DNA of 64,000 bases from Elephas maximus indicus (lineage: Eukaryota > Chordata > Mammalia > Proboscidea > Elephantidae), in the NCBI RefSeq assembly GCF_024166365.1, contig NC_064843.1, forward strand, positions 53,572,032 through 53,636,031, read 5' to 3'. The notes beneath the pieces are model-generated. The model did no database searches, was not told the DNA's origin, and saw only the letters and a list, made by a program, of their open reading frames with translations. Shown here in pieces: positions 36,328 through 46,479 of this stretch. Both the position numbers and the translations under genes were made by a program. The stretch's first letter is position 1, and every line of letters starts with the position of its first letter.

Positions 36328-38506
36328 CCAGCATAAACGGTGACTATACATGTGGACCTTGCCAGACAGGAATCAAATCAACTACATCTGTGGAAAGAGA
36401 TGACAGAAAATCTCAATATCATCAGTCAAAACAAGGCCAGGGGCTGACTGCAGATTAGACCATCAATTACTCATAATCAAGTTCAAGTTGAAACTGAAGA
36501 AAATTAGAAGTCACAAGAGCCAAAGTACAACCTTGAGTACATCCCACCTGAATTTAGAGACCATCTCAAGAATAAATTTGACTCGTTGAATCCCAATGAC
36601 CAAAGACAAGACGAGTTGTAGAATGACATCAAGGACATCATACATGAACAAAACAAGAGGTGATTAAACAGACAGGAGAGAAAGAAAAGACCTAAATGGA
36701 TGTCAGAAGAGACTCTGAAACTTGCTCCTGAATGTTGAATAGTAAAGCAAAAGGAAAAAATGATGAAGTAAAAGAGCTGAACAGAAGTTTTCAAAGGGTG
36801 GCTTGAGAAGACAAAGTAAAGTATTAGGATGGCATGTGCAAAGAACTGGAAATAGAAAACCAAATGGGAAGAACATGCTCAGCATTTCTCGAACTGAAAG
36901 GACTGAAGACAAAATTCAAGCCTTGAGTTGCAACACTGAAGGATTCTACAGGGAAAATACTATATGATGCAGGAAGCATCAAAAGAAGATGGAAGGAATA
37001 CACAGAGTCACTATACCAAAAAGAATTGATCTACGTTTAACCATTTCAGGAGGTAACATATATGATCAGGAACCCATGGTACTGAAGGAAGAAGTCCAAG
37101 CTGTACTGAAGGAATTGACAAAAAACAAGGTTCCAGGAATTGACGGAATACCAATTGAGATGTTTCAACAAACGGATGCAGCACTGGAAGTGTTCACTCG
37201 TCTATGCCAAGAAATTTAGAAGACAAGATACCTGGCCAACTGACAGGAAGAGATCCATATTTATGCCTATTCCCAAGAAAGGTGATCCAACCAAATGTGC
37301 AAATTATCGAACAATATTATTAATACTTCATGCATGCAAAACTAGATTTAGAAGAGGATGTGGAACCAGGGATATCACTGCTGATGTCAGATGGACCCTG
37401 GCTCATTGCAGAGATACTAGAAAGATGTTTACCTATGTTTTATTGACTATGCTAAGACATTTGACTGTGTAGATCATAACAAATTATGGATAACATTGCA
37501 GAGAATGTGCTCATGAGGAATCTGTACATCAAGAGGCAGTCATTCAAGCAGAACAAAGGGATACTGCATGGTTTAAAGTCAGGCAAGGTGTGTGTCAGGG
37601 TTGTATCCTTTCACTGTACCTATTCAATCTGTATGCTGAGCAAATACTCCAAGAAGCTGGACTATATAAGAAGAACGGGGCATCAGGATTGGAGGAAGAC
37701 TCATTAACAACCTGCGTTATGCAGATGACACAACCTTGCTTGCTGAAAGCGAAGAGGACTTGAAGCACTTACTGATGAAGATCAAAGACCAAAGCCTTCA
37801 GTATGGATTACACCTCAACGTAAAGAAAGCAAAAATCCTCACAACTGGACCAATAAGCAACACCATGGTAAACGAAGAAAAGACTGAGGTTGTCAAGGGT
37901 TTTATTTTACTTGGATCCACAATCAACACCCAGGAAAGCAACAGTCAAGAAATCAAAAGATACATTGCATTGGGCAAATCTGCTGCAAGACATCTCTTTC
38001 AAGTGATAAAAAAGCAAAGCTGTCACCTTGAGGACTAAGGTGCGGCTGACCCAAGCTGTGGTGTTTTCAATCACTTCATATGCATGTGAAAGCTGGGAAA
38101 TGGATAAGGAAGACCGAAGAAGAATTGATGCCTTTGAATTGTGGTGTTGGTGAAGAATATTGAATATACCTTGCACTGCCAAAAGAACGAACAACTCTGT
38201 CTTGGAAGAAGTACAACCAGGATGCTCCTCAGAAGCAAGGATGGCAACACTGCATCTCACATATGTTGGACATGTTATCAGGAGGGATCAGTTCCTGGAG
38301 AAGGACATCATGCTTGGTAAAACAGAGGGTCAGCAAAAAAAGAGGAACACCCTCAATGAGACGGACTGACACAGTGGCTGCAACAATGAACTCAAGCATC
38401 GTAACAATTGTGAGGATGCAGCAGGACTGGGCAGTGTTTCGTTCTGTTGTGCATAGGGTCCCTATGAGTTGGCACTGGCTCAACGGCACCTAACAACAAC
38501 AACAAC
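36328..38506 (+). mobile_element. RTE LINE, 2.2 kb, with 12-bp target-site duplication
   Basis: Starts in the endonuclease C-terminal part (GIKSTTSVERDDRKSQYHQ, frame at 36258) and runs through the linker, the reverse transcriptase (frames from 36989 to 38038) and the complete tail (GCACCTAACAACAACAACAA). Visible blocks include KNKVPGIDGIPIEMFQQTDA, an intact YADD region at about 37719-37730, and AESEEDLKHLLMKIKD. Frames change repeatedly (for example near 37140, 37480 and 38030), so it is inactive. ATTGTAATTCTA flanks it (36316-36327, 38507-38518). Confidence 0.95.
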
Positions 38507-38837
38507 ATTGTAATTCTATGTTTAACTTTTGATGAAGTCCAAATGCTATTTTTTTTTGTTTGTTGCTCATGCTTTTGTTATCAAATCTAAGAATCTTTTG
38601 TCAAATCCAAGGTCATGAAGATTTATCCCTATGTTTTCTTCTAATAATCTTATAGTTTTAGCTCTTATATTTAGGTTGCTTGTTCACTTTGAGTTAATTT
38701 TTATATATGGAGTAAGACAGGAGTCCAAATTAATTCTTTGCACATGGCTTTTATCCAGTTGTCCAAACAACTTTTGTTGAAGAGACTCTTCTTTCCCTAT
38801 TGAATGATCTTGTCACCCTTGTCAAAAGTCAATTGAC
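38507..38837 (-). mobile_element. L1 LINE (antisense), continuation
   Basis: 'gaatcttttgtcaaatccaaggtcatgaagatttatccctatg' and 'agttgtccaaacaacttttgttgaagagactcttctttcccta' are antisense L1 ORF2 C-terminal/3' sequence joined to the segment ending at 36327. Confidence 0.85.
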
Positions 38838-39012
38838 TAAAAATAAACCAAAACCAAACCAAACCCAGTGCCGTCGAGTCGATTCCGACTCATAGTGACC
38901 CTATAGGACAGGGCAGAACTGCCCAATAGAGTTACCAAGGAGCGCCTGGTGGATTTGAACGGCTGACCCTTTGGTTAGCAGCCATAGCACTTAACCACTA
39001 TGCCACCAGGGT
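38838..39012 (-). mobile_element. AfroSINE inserted in L1 (antisense)
   Basis: Tail 'aaaccaaaaccaaaccaaaccc', then TGCCGTCGAGTCGATTCCGA, the common body, and head complement 'cacttaaccactatgccaccaggg'. Confidence 0.93.
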
Positions 39013-40067
39013 GTTTATTATATAAATTGGTTTTAAAATGTTAAACAAACTTTGCATTCCTGGTTAAATTCAAATAAATATTTCTTTTTTTTTAATTCCA
39101 TTTTGTTGTTGTTGAGAATATACACAGCAAAACATATACCAATTCAACCATTTCTATATGTACAATTCATGACATTGATCATACTTTTCCAGTTGTGCAA
39201 TCATTTTCATCCTCCTTTTCTGAGTTGTTGCTACTCCATTAACATAAACTCACTGCCCCCTAAGGTTCCTATCTAATCTTTTGAGATACTGTTGTCTCTT
39301 TGATCCCATATAGTTCTTAAAAGAGCATACTGTTTTTTTTAGTAGTTAAGCTAAACTATTGTTTTGTTTTAAGAAGACTTCAGGGGATATTTTTGGTTTA
39401 AATTGTAAAGATATCTCAGGGCAACAGTTTCAGGGATTCATTCATCCCATGGCTCCAGAAAGTCTAGAGTCTGTGAGAATTTGAGATTCTCTTTTGCATT
39501 TTTCCCTTTTTGATCTGGATTCTTCTATAGAATCTTTGATCAAAAGGTTAAGTAATGGTAACCAGGCACCATCCATTTCTTCTGGTCTCATGGTAAAGGA
39601 AGCAGTTGTTCATGGAGGTAATTAGCCACACATTTCATTTCTTCCTGACTCGTCTTCATCTGTTGCTCTAGGCAGATAGAGACCAACTGTCCTGCCTTGG
39701 ATGGCTGTTAAGATCCCAGGCACTGTGAAACAAACTAGGAGGAAGAACAGAAACACTAAACACATTATTAGGCCAATTAACTGGGATTTTCTGTGAAACC
39801 ATGACCCTAAACCTCCAAACCAAGGAACCAAATTCCTTGAGGTTTCAATTGCACATAAGTGGCCTCAGCAGCTACTCTTTTTTTTTTTTTCTTTCTTTTT
39901 TTGTAAATATATCTATCACACAACTTTTGCCAATTCAACTTTTTACAGCTGTACAAAATTACAATAATCAGCTGACGGCAATTACAATAATCGGCTGTGC
40001 CCTGAATCAATGAGATTTTTCTGTCACTGTTAACCCTCTCACCTTCTCTCCTACCTCCCCCTTCTAG
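39013..40067 (-). mobile_element. L1 LINE fragments incl. afrotherian-type 3' UTR (antisense)
   Basis: 39013-39080 is a short ORF2-like piece. From about 39085 the sequence is an L1 3' UTR ('gttgttgagaatatacacagcaaaac', 'aaactaggaggaagaacag', 'attattaggccaattaactggga', 'accatgaccctaaacctcc'). A closely similar piece occurs at 58541-58738. Short ORFs here are chance. Confidence 0.8.
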
Positions 40068-40454
40068 TTGTTGTTTTGTTGCTAGGTGCTGTCAAGTCAG
40101 TTCCGATTCATAGAGACCCTATGTAAAAAGAATGAAACACTGCCCAGTCTTGTGCCATCTCCATAATCGTTGCTATGTTGGAGGCCATTGTTGCAGTCAC
40201 TGTGTCAGCCCACCTCGTTGAGGGTCTTTCTCTTTTTATCTGACCCTCTACTTTACCAAGCATGATGTCCTTCTTCAGGGACTGGTCCCTCCTGGTAACA
40301 CGTCCAAAGTACGTGAGATGAAGTCTCGCCATCTTTACTTCTAAGGAGCATTCTGGCTGTACTTCTTCCAAGACAGATATGTTTGTTCTTCTCTCCATGG
40401 TATATTTAATATTCTTTGTCAACACCATAATTCAAATGCATCGATTCTTCTTTG
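40068..40454 (-). mobile_element. RTE LINE 3' fragment in L1 (antisense)
   Basis: Tail TTGTTGTTTTGTTGCTAGGT at the left, RTE body to 'caaatgcatcgattcttctttg' at the right. Splits the L1 3' region. Confidence 0.9.
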
Positions 40455-41510
40455 GTTACCCCTGGTAACCACTAGTAAACTTTGATCTCTATATATTTGC
40501 CTTTTCTTGTCTTTTTACATAAGGGAGGTCATAAAATATTTGTCCTTTTGTGATTTATTTCAGTCAGCAAAATATCTTCCAGCTCCATCCATATTGCAGC
40601 ATGTATCAAGAATTCATTTCTTCTACTGGCTGAGTGGTATTCCATTGTATGTATACAACACATTTGGTTTAATTCATTCATCTGCTGATGGACATTTAGG
40701 CTGTTTCCACCTTTTGGTTATTGTAATAGTGCTCAATGAACATCAGTGTATAAGTATCTGCTTGAGTCTCTGCTTTCAAATCTTTTGGGTACATACCTAG
40801 GAGTGGAATTGCTGGGTCATATGGTAGCTCTATATCTAGTTTTTTGAGGAACTGCCAGACTGTTTCCCACAACAACTCTGCCATTTTGCATTCCCACCAG
40901 CAGTTTATAAGAGTTCCAATTTCCCCACATCCTTCACCAACATTTGTTATTTTTTTTTTTAATCTTCCTAGTGGGAAATGAAATGGCATCTCACTGTGGT
41001 TCTGATTTGAATCTCTCTTATGGCCAATTACATTGAGCATCTTTTCATCTGTTTGGTGGCCATTTGAATGTCCTTTTTGGTGAAATGTCTATTCAAGTCC
41101 TTTGCCCATTTTAAGACTGGGTGGTCTTTTTACCGTTGAGTTGTCAAAGTTTTATACAAATTTTGGTTATTAGATTCTTATTGCATATATGGTTTCTGAA
41201 GACATTCTCCCAGTCAGCAGCTTGTCTTTTCACTTTTTTGGTAAAGTCTTTTGATGAACAAAAGTTTTTAATTTTTATGAGGTCGCATTTATTTGTCTTT
41301 TGCTGTTTGTGCTTTTGTTATTATATTAGATAATCCCTTGTTAAAAGCTAGGCCCCACAGTGCTGCCCCTGCTTTTTCTTCTAAGAATTTTATGGTTTTA
41401 GTTTGCACATTTAGGCCCTTAATCCATTTTGAATTTGTTTTTGTGTATAGTGTGAGGCCCAAAGAAATATTTCTTCTTCTTCTTTTTTTTTAATCTTCTA
41501 TGATGGCACT
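40455..41510 (-). mobile_element. L1 LINE ORF2 C-terminal part (antisense)
   Basis: The minus frame at 40696-41040 reads GTLINCWWECKMAELLWETVWQ and IELPYDPAIPLLGMYPKDLK in sequence, which is the ORF2 C-terminal region of L1. It continues to antisense sequence near 41450 ('tccattttgaatttgtttttgtgtatagtgtgaggc'). Confidence 0.9.
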
Positions 41511-41524
41511 GAGTTTTTGGGTTT

Positions 41525-41990
41525 CTGGGACTGCATTTTTATGCAAAGTGTTAAATATACAATAAAAAATAAGAAGTCATAAAAAAACTGAAAATAGTTC
41601 ACTGGGTAAAAGTAAACTGAACATCATCAATTATATTAAATGCAAATGGATCAAACACAACCGACATAAAAAAAAAAATGTCCTCAAAAACTAAAGATGG
41701 AGGTTTGTGGACTGTATAAAAAAACAAGATTCATTATGTTAAGAAGATATCCATTTTAAATAAAAAGGTAGAGATATTTTGAAAATTAAGAGGTGGAAAA
41801 TAATATACCACGCAAACACACCTCATGGAATCGTTATGTTAATATCAGACCAAGTAAACTTCAAGCACCCCATGGGTATTATCAAGTATTTAGAAAAATA
41901 TTTCATAATATTAAGAATATCAATTCTTGAACGAGACATAGCACTACAATGTACATATTTCTCTAACAACAAAAATTAAAAGTATATGAA
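41525..41990 (+). mobile_element. L1 LINE ORF2 N-terminal fragment
   Basis: 'aattatattaaatgcaaatggatcaaac' and the frame at 41779-41979 (VMLISDQVNFKHPMGI) resemble the L1 endonuclease region on the plus strand. Degraded. Confidence 0.65.
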
Positions 41991-41995
41991 CTACA

Positions 41996-42206
41996 TTTGC
42001 CATTGTTAGGTGCCGCTATTTCTGACTCATAGTGACTCCACGTGACGGAGTAAAATTGCTTCATAGGTTTTTTTTTTTTTTTTTTGCTGTAATCTTAATG
42101 GGAACAGATCACCAGGCTTTCTTCTGCAGAGTGGCTAGGTGAATTTGAACTGCCAAACTTTCAGTTAGCCTAGCACTTAACTGTTATACCACCAGGTCTC
42201 CTTGAC
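41996..42206 (-). mobile_element. AfroSINE-like variant (antisense)
   Basis: 'ttgttaggtgccgctatttctgactcatagtgac', a T run at 42069-42085, 'gctgtaatcttaatgggaacagatcaccaggctttcttctgcag' and 'cacttaactgttataccaccaggtctcc'. The middle block marks the same variant as 60150-60371. Confidence 0.8.
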
Positions 42207-42221
42207 TAAATTCAGACATTA

Positions 42222-42557
42222 TTATGTTAGGTGCCATCCAGTCAGTTCTGATTCATAGCAACCCTATGTACAACAGAAAAACACTGCCTGATCCTGAGCC
42301 ATTCTCACAATCTTTGCTATGTATGAGCCCATTATGGTAGCCGCCGTGTCAATTTATCTCATTGAGGGTCATTCTCTTTTTTGCAGACCCTCTACTTTAC
42401 CAAGCACGATGTCCTTCTCCAGGGACTGGTCCCTCCCGATACCATGTCCAATGTATACGAGATGAAGTCTTGCCATCTGCCCTTCTAAGGAGTAGAAGGG
42501 TGGATGGACATCTTCCAGGACATGTTTGTTCTGGCAGTCCCAGGTATATTCAATATC
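42222..42557 (-). mobile_element. RTE LINE 3' fragment (antisense)
   Basis: TTATGTTAGGTGCCATCCAG at the left to 'ctggcagtcccaggtatattcaatat' at the right; 3' end region only. Confidence 0.9.
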
Positions 42558-42769
42558 AAAAGAAATATTTGAGTTGAATTCATGATGTATAAAAATAGAA
42601 GCTACACTGGAAAATAATATTCATTTTTGTACAGTAGGTAGCTAGGAAACATCAAAACTTTGGAAGTAGAGTATGTAAATATCTTAAAGATTATAAGCAT
42701 AGGTATGTATATGTGTTTATATACATACATATATACTTTGTTTATATATAAATTTGTTATACATATATA
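42558..42769. other. AT-rich spacer with TA/CA-rich tract
   Basis: Imperfect (TATACA)-like sequence precedes the next SINE; no gene. Confidence 0.6.
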
Positions 42770-42940
42770 AATCCAAACCAAACCAAACCCTGTGCCATCG
42801 AGTCGATTCTGACTCATAGCAACCCTATAGGACAGAGTAGAACTGCCCTATAGAGTTTCCAAGGAGCGCCTGGCAGATTCAAATTGCAGACCCTTTGATT
42901 AGCAGCCATAGCACTTAACCACTAGGCCACCAGGGTTTCC
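42770..42940 (-). mobile_element. AfroSINE inside TA-rich DNA (antisense)
   Basis: Tail 'ccaaaccaaaccaaacc', TGCCATCGAGTCGATTCTGA, body, and head complement 'cacttaaccactaggccaccagggtttcc'. Flanked by ATACATATATA on both sides (42759-42769, 42941-42951). Confidence 0.95.
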
Positions 42941-42951
42941 ATACATATATA

Positions 42952-43138
42952 TATACATAATAGAGTACTTTGCCATTCTTTTGAGTCCTATACTGTTCCT
43001 TTAAAGTCCTGGAACTAGATCTTCATGATATTCTAGATTTAACAAAACTTAATAACCTGTCCCAAATATCCCCACTGTATAAAAATTACTATAATGTTTT
43101 CCTCATAGATTTGCTCAATCTTTTTTTCTTGTTTATTC
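42952..43138. other. SEL1L2 intron 1 spacer
   Basis: No feature recognised. Confidence 0.4.
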
Positions 43139-43161
43139 CACACACACACACACACACACAC
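43139..43161 (+). repeat. (CA)n microsatellite
   Basis: Eleven uninterrupted CA units plus one base. Confidence 0.97.
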
Positions 43162-43243
43162 CTTTCCCAACTATTGTCTCAAATGAGAGTATCATTGCTA
43201 TGTACCCTCACTGGATATTTTTAAGCACTTATCCAAGCAGAAA

Positions 43244-43444
43244 GGAGCCCTGGTGGCACAATGCTCCACTGGTAACCAAAAGTTTGGTGGCTCTGTGGGA
43301 GAAAGACTTGGAGAGGGAGAAAGACTTGGAGATCTGTTCCTTAAAGATTACAGCTAAGAAAACCTTATGGGGGCAGTTCTACTCTGTCACAAGGGGTCGC
43401 TATGAGTCAGAACCAATGTGATGGTACCCAACAACAACAAAAAC
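43244..43444 (+). mobile_element. AfroSINE, long form, with internal 18-bp duplication
   Basis: 'ggagccctggtggcacaatgctcc' head, long-form middle module in which an 18-bp unit (GGGAGAAAGACTTGGAGA) is perfectly duplicated at 43297-43314 and 43315-43332, then 'ttacagctaagaaaaccttatggg' and the tail ending in CAACAACAA. Confidence 0.9.
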
Positions 43445-43578
43445 ATCCAAGAATAGTGTCAACTGAGATAACAATGAGGTTGCTTCACTTCTCATTTTCC
43501 AATCAGCGTCCACCCTCAGCGCTGCTGGAACAAAGAGAAAAAAACGTTATAGAGAACCAAAGGGACAGAAGAACTTAC

Positions 43579-43633
43579 TTTTAATTGTGACTCCAAGAAT
43601 CAATATCTCTATTAACAGGGAAAAGGGCTTCAT
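43579..43633 (-). CDS. SEL1L2: SEL1L2 coding exon 1 (signal peptide exon)
   Basis: Minus-strand ATG at 43633. The exon reads MKPFSLLIEILILGVTIK and ends with one extra base before a strong donor (GTAAGTTC). An in-frame TAG nine bases upstream of the ATG (43640-43642) excludes an N-terminal extension from this exon, and A stands at -3. The peptide is a typical hydrophobic signal sequence and is nearly identical to the start of human SEL1L2 as I remember it (MKPLSLLIEILIILGVTIK). Joined to exon 2 (16919-16974), the codon across the junction is AAT (Asn) and the frame stays open. SEL1L2 is the paralogue of SEL1L, the luminal ERAD adaptor of the HRD1 ubiquitin ligase; SEL1L2's own role is poorly defined and its expression is testis-enriched. 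The intron between the exons is 26.6 kb. Confidence 0.92.
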
Positions 43634-43800
43634 TTTCTCCTAAGCAGCTCTTCCTCACTGTAATACAGGCTGAACTAGGTGGCTGGCCCACAAGTTTCCT
43701 CTTCTCAGGTCTGTGATTTGGTTGCTAAGCAACCATTTCCTTACTCTTGAGCCAATGGGCTTCAAGGAATTTCCTTTCAACCCGGAATGAAGGCAGCTGC
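43634..43800 (-). promoter_or_regulatory. SEL1L2: SEL1L2 proximal promoter/5' UTR with X-box and CCAAT
   Basis: Just upstream of the SEL1L2 start lies the near-perfect palindrome GGTTGCTAAGCAACC (43720-43734), a canonical RFX X-box (GTTGCY-N-RGCAAC), and 17 bases further upstream a CCAAT box (43752-43756, on the plus strand; inverted relative to the gene). There is no CpG island. RFX plus NF-Y sites at this spacing are known from other RFX-regulated promoters, and RFX2 drives spermiogenic genes, which would fit testis expression of SEL1L2. The transcription start has not been located; the regulatory role is inferred. Confidence 0.65.
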
Positions 43801-43980
43801 TGGAGAGAACGGGCTGTGGGAGGGAACCATAAGTAGTTGGCTACTCTGCCTGGAGAGATTGTGTAGACTTGAAATAGGTAGGGATTGCTCTCTGAAACAA
43901 AAGGGACTATAAGTCCAACATGCACATGTCTACACTAATGTTCAACCATGTTCAGAGTTGTTGGAAACTCTTCTTTTTAT

Positions 43981-44132
43981 GTTAAAACCCATTGCCGTTG
44001 AGTCCAACTCATAGTGACCCTATAGGACAGAGTAGAACTGCCCCATAGGGTTTCAAGGAGCAGCTGGTGGATTCAAACTGCCAACCTTTTGGTTAGCAGC
44101 CAAGCTCTTAACCACTGTGCCACTAGGGCTCC
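43981..44132 (-). mobile_element. AfroSINE (antisense)
   Basis: AAAACCCATTGCCGTTGAGT at the left (a few bases of the 'cgattccgactc' block deleted), common body, head complement 'cttaaccactgtgccactagggctcc'. Lies about 350 bp upstream of SEL1L2. Confidence 0.93.
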
Positions 44133-44468
44133 TACTCTAGAGGTACAAGATTCAAACTTAAGCACGTGAGCTGAGCTGATATCCTATTTTAATCTAACAT
44201 CTCAAGGCTAGGGTGGACAAGAAACATATGCACCAACTCTGTTTGTTCTCAGTCTGGATGGAAATCTTTATCCTCCATTCAAATTAGGAATGGCTGGGCT
44301 TTTACTGGGACAAAGGCAAACAAATCTAAGTCACCAATGACTTTGTTTAAAAATCTCTTCTTTACTGGCTCAAGCAATATGGGCACTTTACAGGTACGTA
44401 CTCACAAGGTTAGGACCAGAAATCAAAAGCAATGTTTAGCAACTAAGGATGGATACATTAAGATTATC
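44133..44468. other. Intergenic, nothing recognised
   Basis: Unique-looking sequence with no supported feature. Confidence 0.4.
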
Positions 44469-44482
44469 TAAGGAATGGAGCT

Positions 44483-44640
44483 GGAGCTCTGGTGGCACAG
44501 TGGGTTAAGAGCTACAACTGCTAACCAAAATGTCAGCAGTTCAAATTCATCAGACACTCCTTGGAAACCCTACTGGGCAGTTTTACTCTGTCCTATAGGG
44601 TCACTATGAGTCAGAACCAACTCAACGGCAACAGGTTTTT
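44483..44640 (+). mobile_element. AfroSINE with perfect 14-bp target-site duplication
   Basis: Head 'ggagctctggtggcacagtgggttaagagc', body 'ctccttggaaaccctactgggcag', tail 'cgacaacgg'-type ('ctcaacggcaacaggttttt'). TAAGGAATGGAGCT occurs at 44469-44482 and 44641-44654. Confidence 0.96.
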
Positions 44641-44744
44641 TAAGGAATGGAGCTAGCTGAGAAATGATGCCTAAAATATACCCAACTTTTAGGTATGTTC
44701 AGGTAATTAGAAACAGACACATTTATTGTACTTCAATTTTCAGG

Positions 44745-45122
44745 TCTCCATGTATTAGTTTCCCTTGTGGTTGTAACAAATTACTATAAATTTAGTAGAT
44801 TAAAACAACAGAATTTATTCTCTTACAGTTCTGGAGGTCAGAAGTACAAAGGAAGTCTTACTAGGCTAGAATCAAGGTGTGGGCAAGGGTGGTTCTTTCT
44901 GGAGGCTTCGGGGAGAATCATGCTTTGCCTGGAATATTCCTTATTTTGTGGCTGCATCACTCCAGTATCTACCCCATTGTCACACTGCCTTTTCCTCTTT
45001 TGTTGTCTAATCTCCCTCTGTCTCTTGTAAGTACACTTATGATTACATTTAGGGCCCACCCAGATAATCCAGAATAATCTCCCAATCTCAAGATTCTTCA
45101 TCACATGTGCAAAGTTCCTTTT
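44745..45122 (+). repeat. Old mammalian interspersed repeat, left part
   Basis: 'ttagtttcccttgtggttgtaacaaattactataaatttagtagattaaaacaacagaatttattctcttacagttctggaggtcagaag' in fragments is the start of a common old mammalian repeat; the remainder (46176-46250, 'aaggtaacatttacaggttccagggg') follows an RTE insertion. Family not named. ORFs here are chance. Confidence 0.7.
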
Positions 45123-46175
45123 GCCTTGTTGCTGTTGTTGTTAGGTGCCATCGAGTCGGTTCCGACTCCTAGCGACCCCATGCACAATGGGACGAAACAC
45201 TGCCCACTCCTGCGCCATCCTTACAATTGTTATGCTTGAGCTCATTGTCGCAGCTACTGTGTCGATCCACCTCGTTGAGAGTCTTCCTCTTTTCCGCTGA
45301 CCCTGTACTCTGCCAAGCATGATGTCCGTCTCCAGGGACTGATCCCTCCTGACAACATGTCCAAAGTATGTAAGACGCAGTCTCGCCACCCTTTCCTCTA
45401 AGGAGCATTCTGGCCGAACTTCTTCCAAGACAGATTTGTTCGTTCTTTTGGCAGTCCATGGTATATTCAATATTCTTTGCCAACACCACAATTCAAAGGC
45501 GTCAACTCTTCTTCAGTCTTCCTTATTCATTGTCCAGCATTCACATGCATATGATGTGATTGAAAATACCATGGCTTGGGTCAGACGCACCTTAGTCTTC
45601 AGGGTGACATCTTTGCTATTCAACACTTTGAAGAGGTCCTTTGCAGCAGATTTGCCCAATGCAATGCGTCTTTTGATTTCTTGACTGCTGCTTCCATGGC
45701 TGTTGATTGTGGATCCAAGTAAAATGAAATCCTTGACCACTTCAATCTTTTCTCCATCGATCATGATGTTGCTCACTAGTTCAGTTGTGAGGATTTTTGT
45801 TTTCTTTATGTTGAGGTGTAATCCATACTGAAGGCTGTGGTCTTTGATCTTCATTAGCAAGTGCTTCAAGTCCTCTTTCAGCAAGCAAGGTTGTGTCATC
45901 TGCCTAACGCAGGTTGTTAATCAGTCTTCCTCCAATCCTGATGCCCCATTCTTCTTCATATAGTCCAGCTTCTCGTATTATTTGTTCAGCATACAGATTA
46001 AATAGGTATGGTGAAAGAATACAATCCTGATACACACCTTTCCTGACTTTCAACCAATCAGTATCCCCTTGTTCTGTCTGAACAACTGCCTCTTTATCTA
46101 TGTAAAGGTTCCTCGTGAGCACAATTAAGTGTTCTGGAATTCCCATTCTTCGCAGTGTTATCCATAGCCTTATAA
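45123..46175 (-). mobile_element. RTE LINE, 3' 1.05 kb, well preserved (antisense)
   Basis: The tail TTGTTAGGTGCCATCGAGTC is at the left and the reverse transcriptase at the right. Three long minus-strand frames survive: 45904-46215 (LYIDKEAVVQTEQGDTDWL, then KGVYQDCILSPYLFNLYAEQ), 45513-45899 (LKHLLMKIKDHSLQYGLHL; DFILLGSTINSHGSSSQEI) and 45141-45491. The catalytic YADD segment falls at the frame break near 45895-45905 and is damaged. One of the youngest-looking RTE copies in the window; it splits the repeat at 44745. Confidence 0.93.
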
Positions 46176-46294
46176 GGTAACATTTACAGGTTCCAGGGGT
46201 TATCTTTAAGGCCATTGTTCAGTCTACCACAGTCACTAATATCTTTTCCTTTCACCAAGAGACTTTAGAATTGAACTTCCCTAACTTTCCATAC
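46176..46294. repeat. Right end of the interrupted old repeat
   Basis: Continuation of 44745-45122 to about 46250, then a short spacer ending in TAACTTTCCATAC, the left target-site copy of the next SINE. Confidence 0.6.
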
Positions 46295-46455
46295 GGAGCC
46301 CTGGTGGTGCAACGGTTGAGTTATGGCTGCTAACTAAAAGGTAAGTAGTTCAAATCCACCAGCTGCTCCTTGGAAACCTTATGGGGCAGTTCTACCTTAT
46401 TCTACAGAGTCACTATGAGTAGGAATCGACTTGATGGCAATAGGTTTGGTTTTGG
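46295..46455 (+). mobile_element. AfroSINE
   Basis: 'ggagccctggtggtgcaacggttgag' head, common body, tail 'cttgatggcaataggtttggttttgg'. Near-perfect target duplication: TAACTTTCCATAC (46282-46294) and TAACTTCCATAC (46456-46467). Confidence 0.95.
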
Positions 46456-46479
46456 TAACTTCCATACTTTAGGTTGCCT

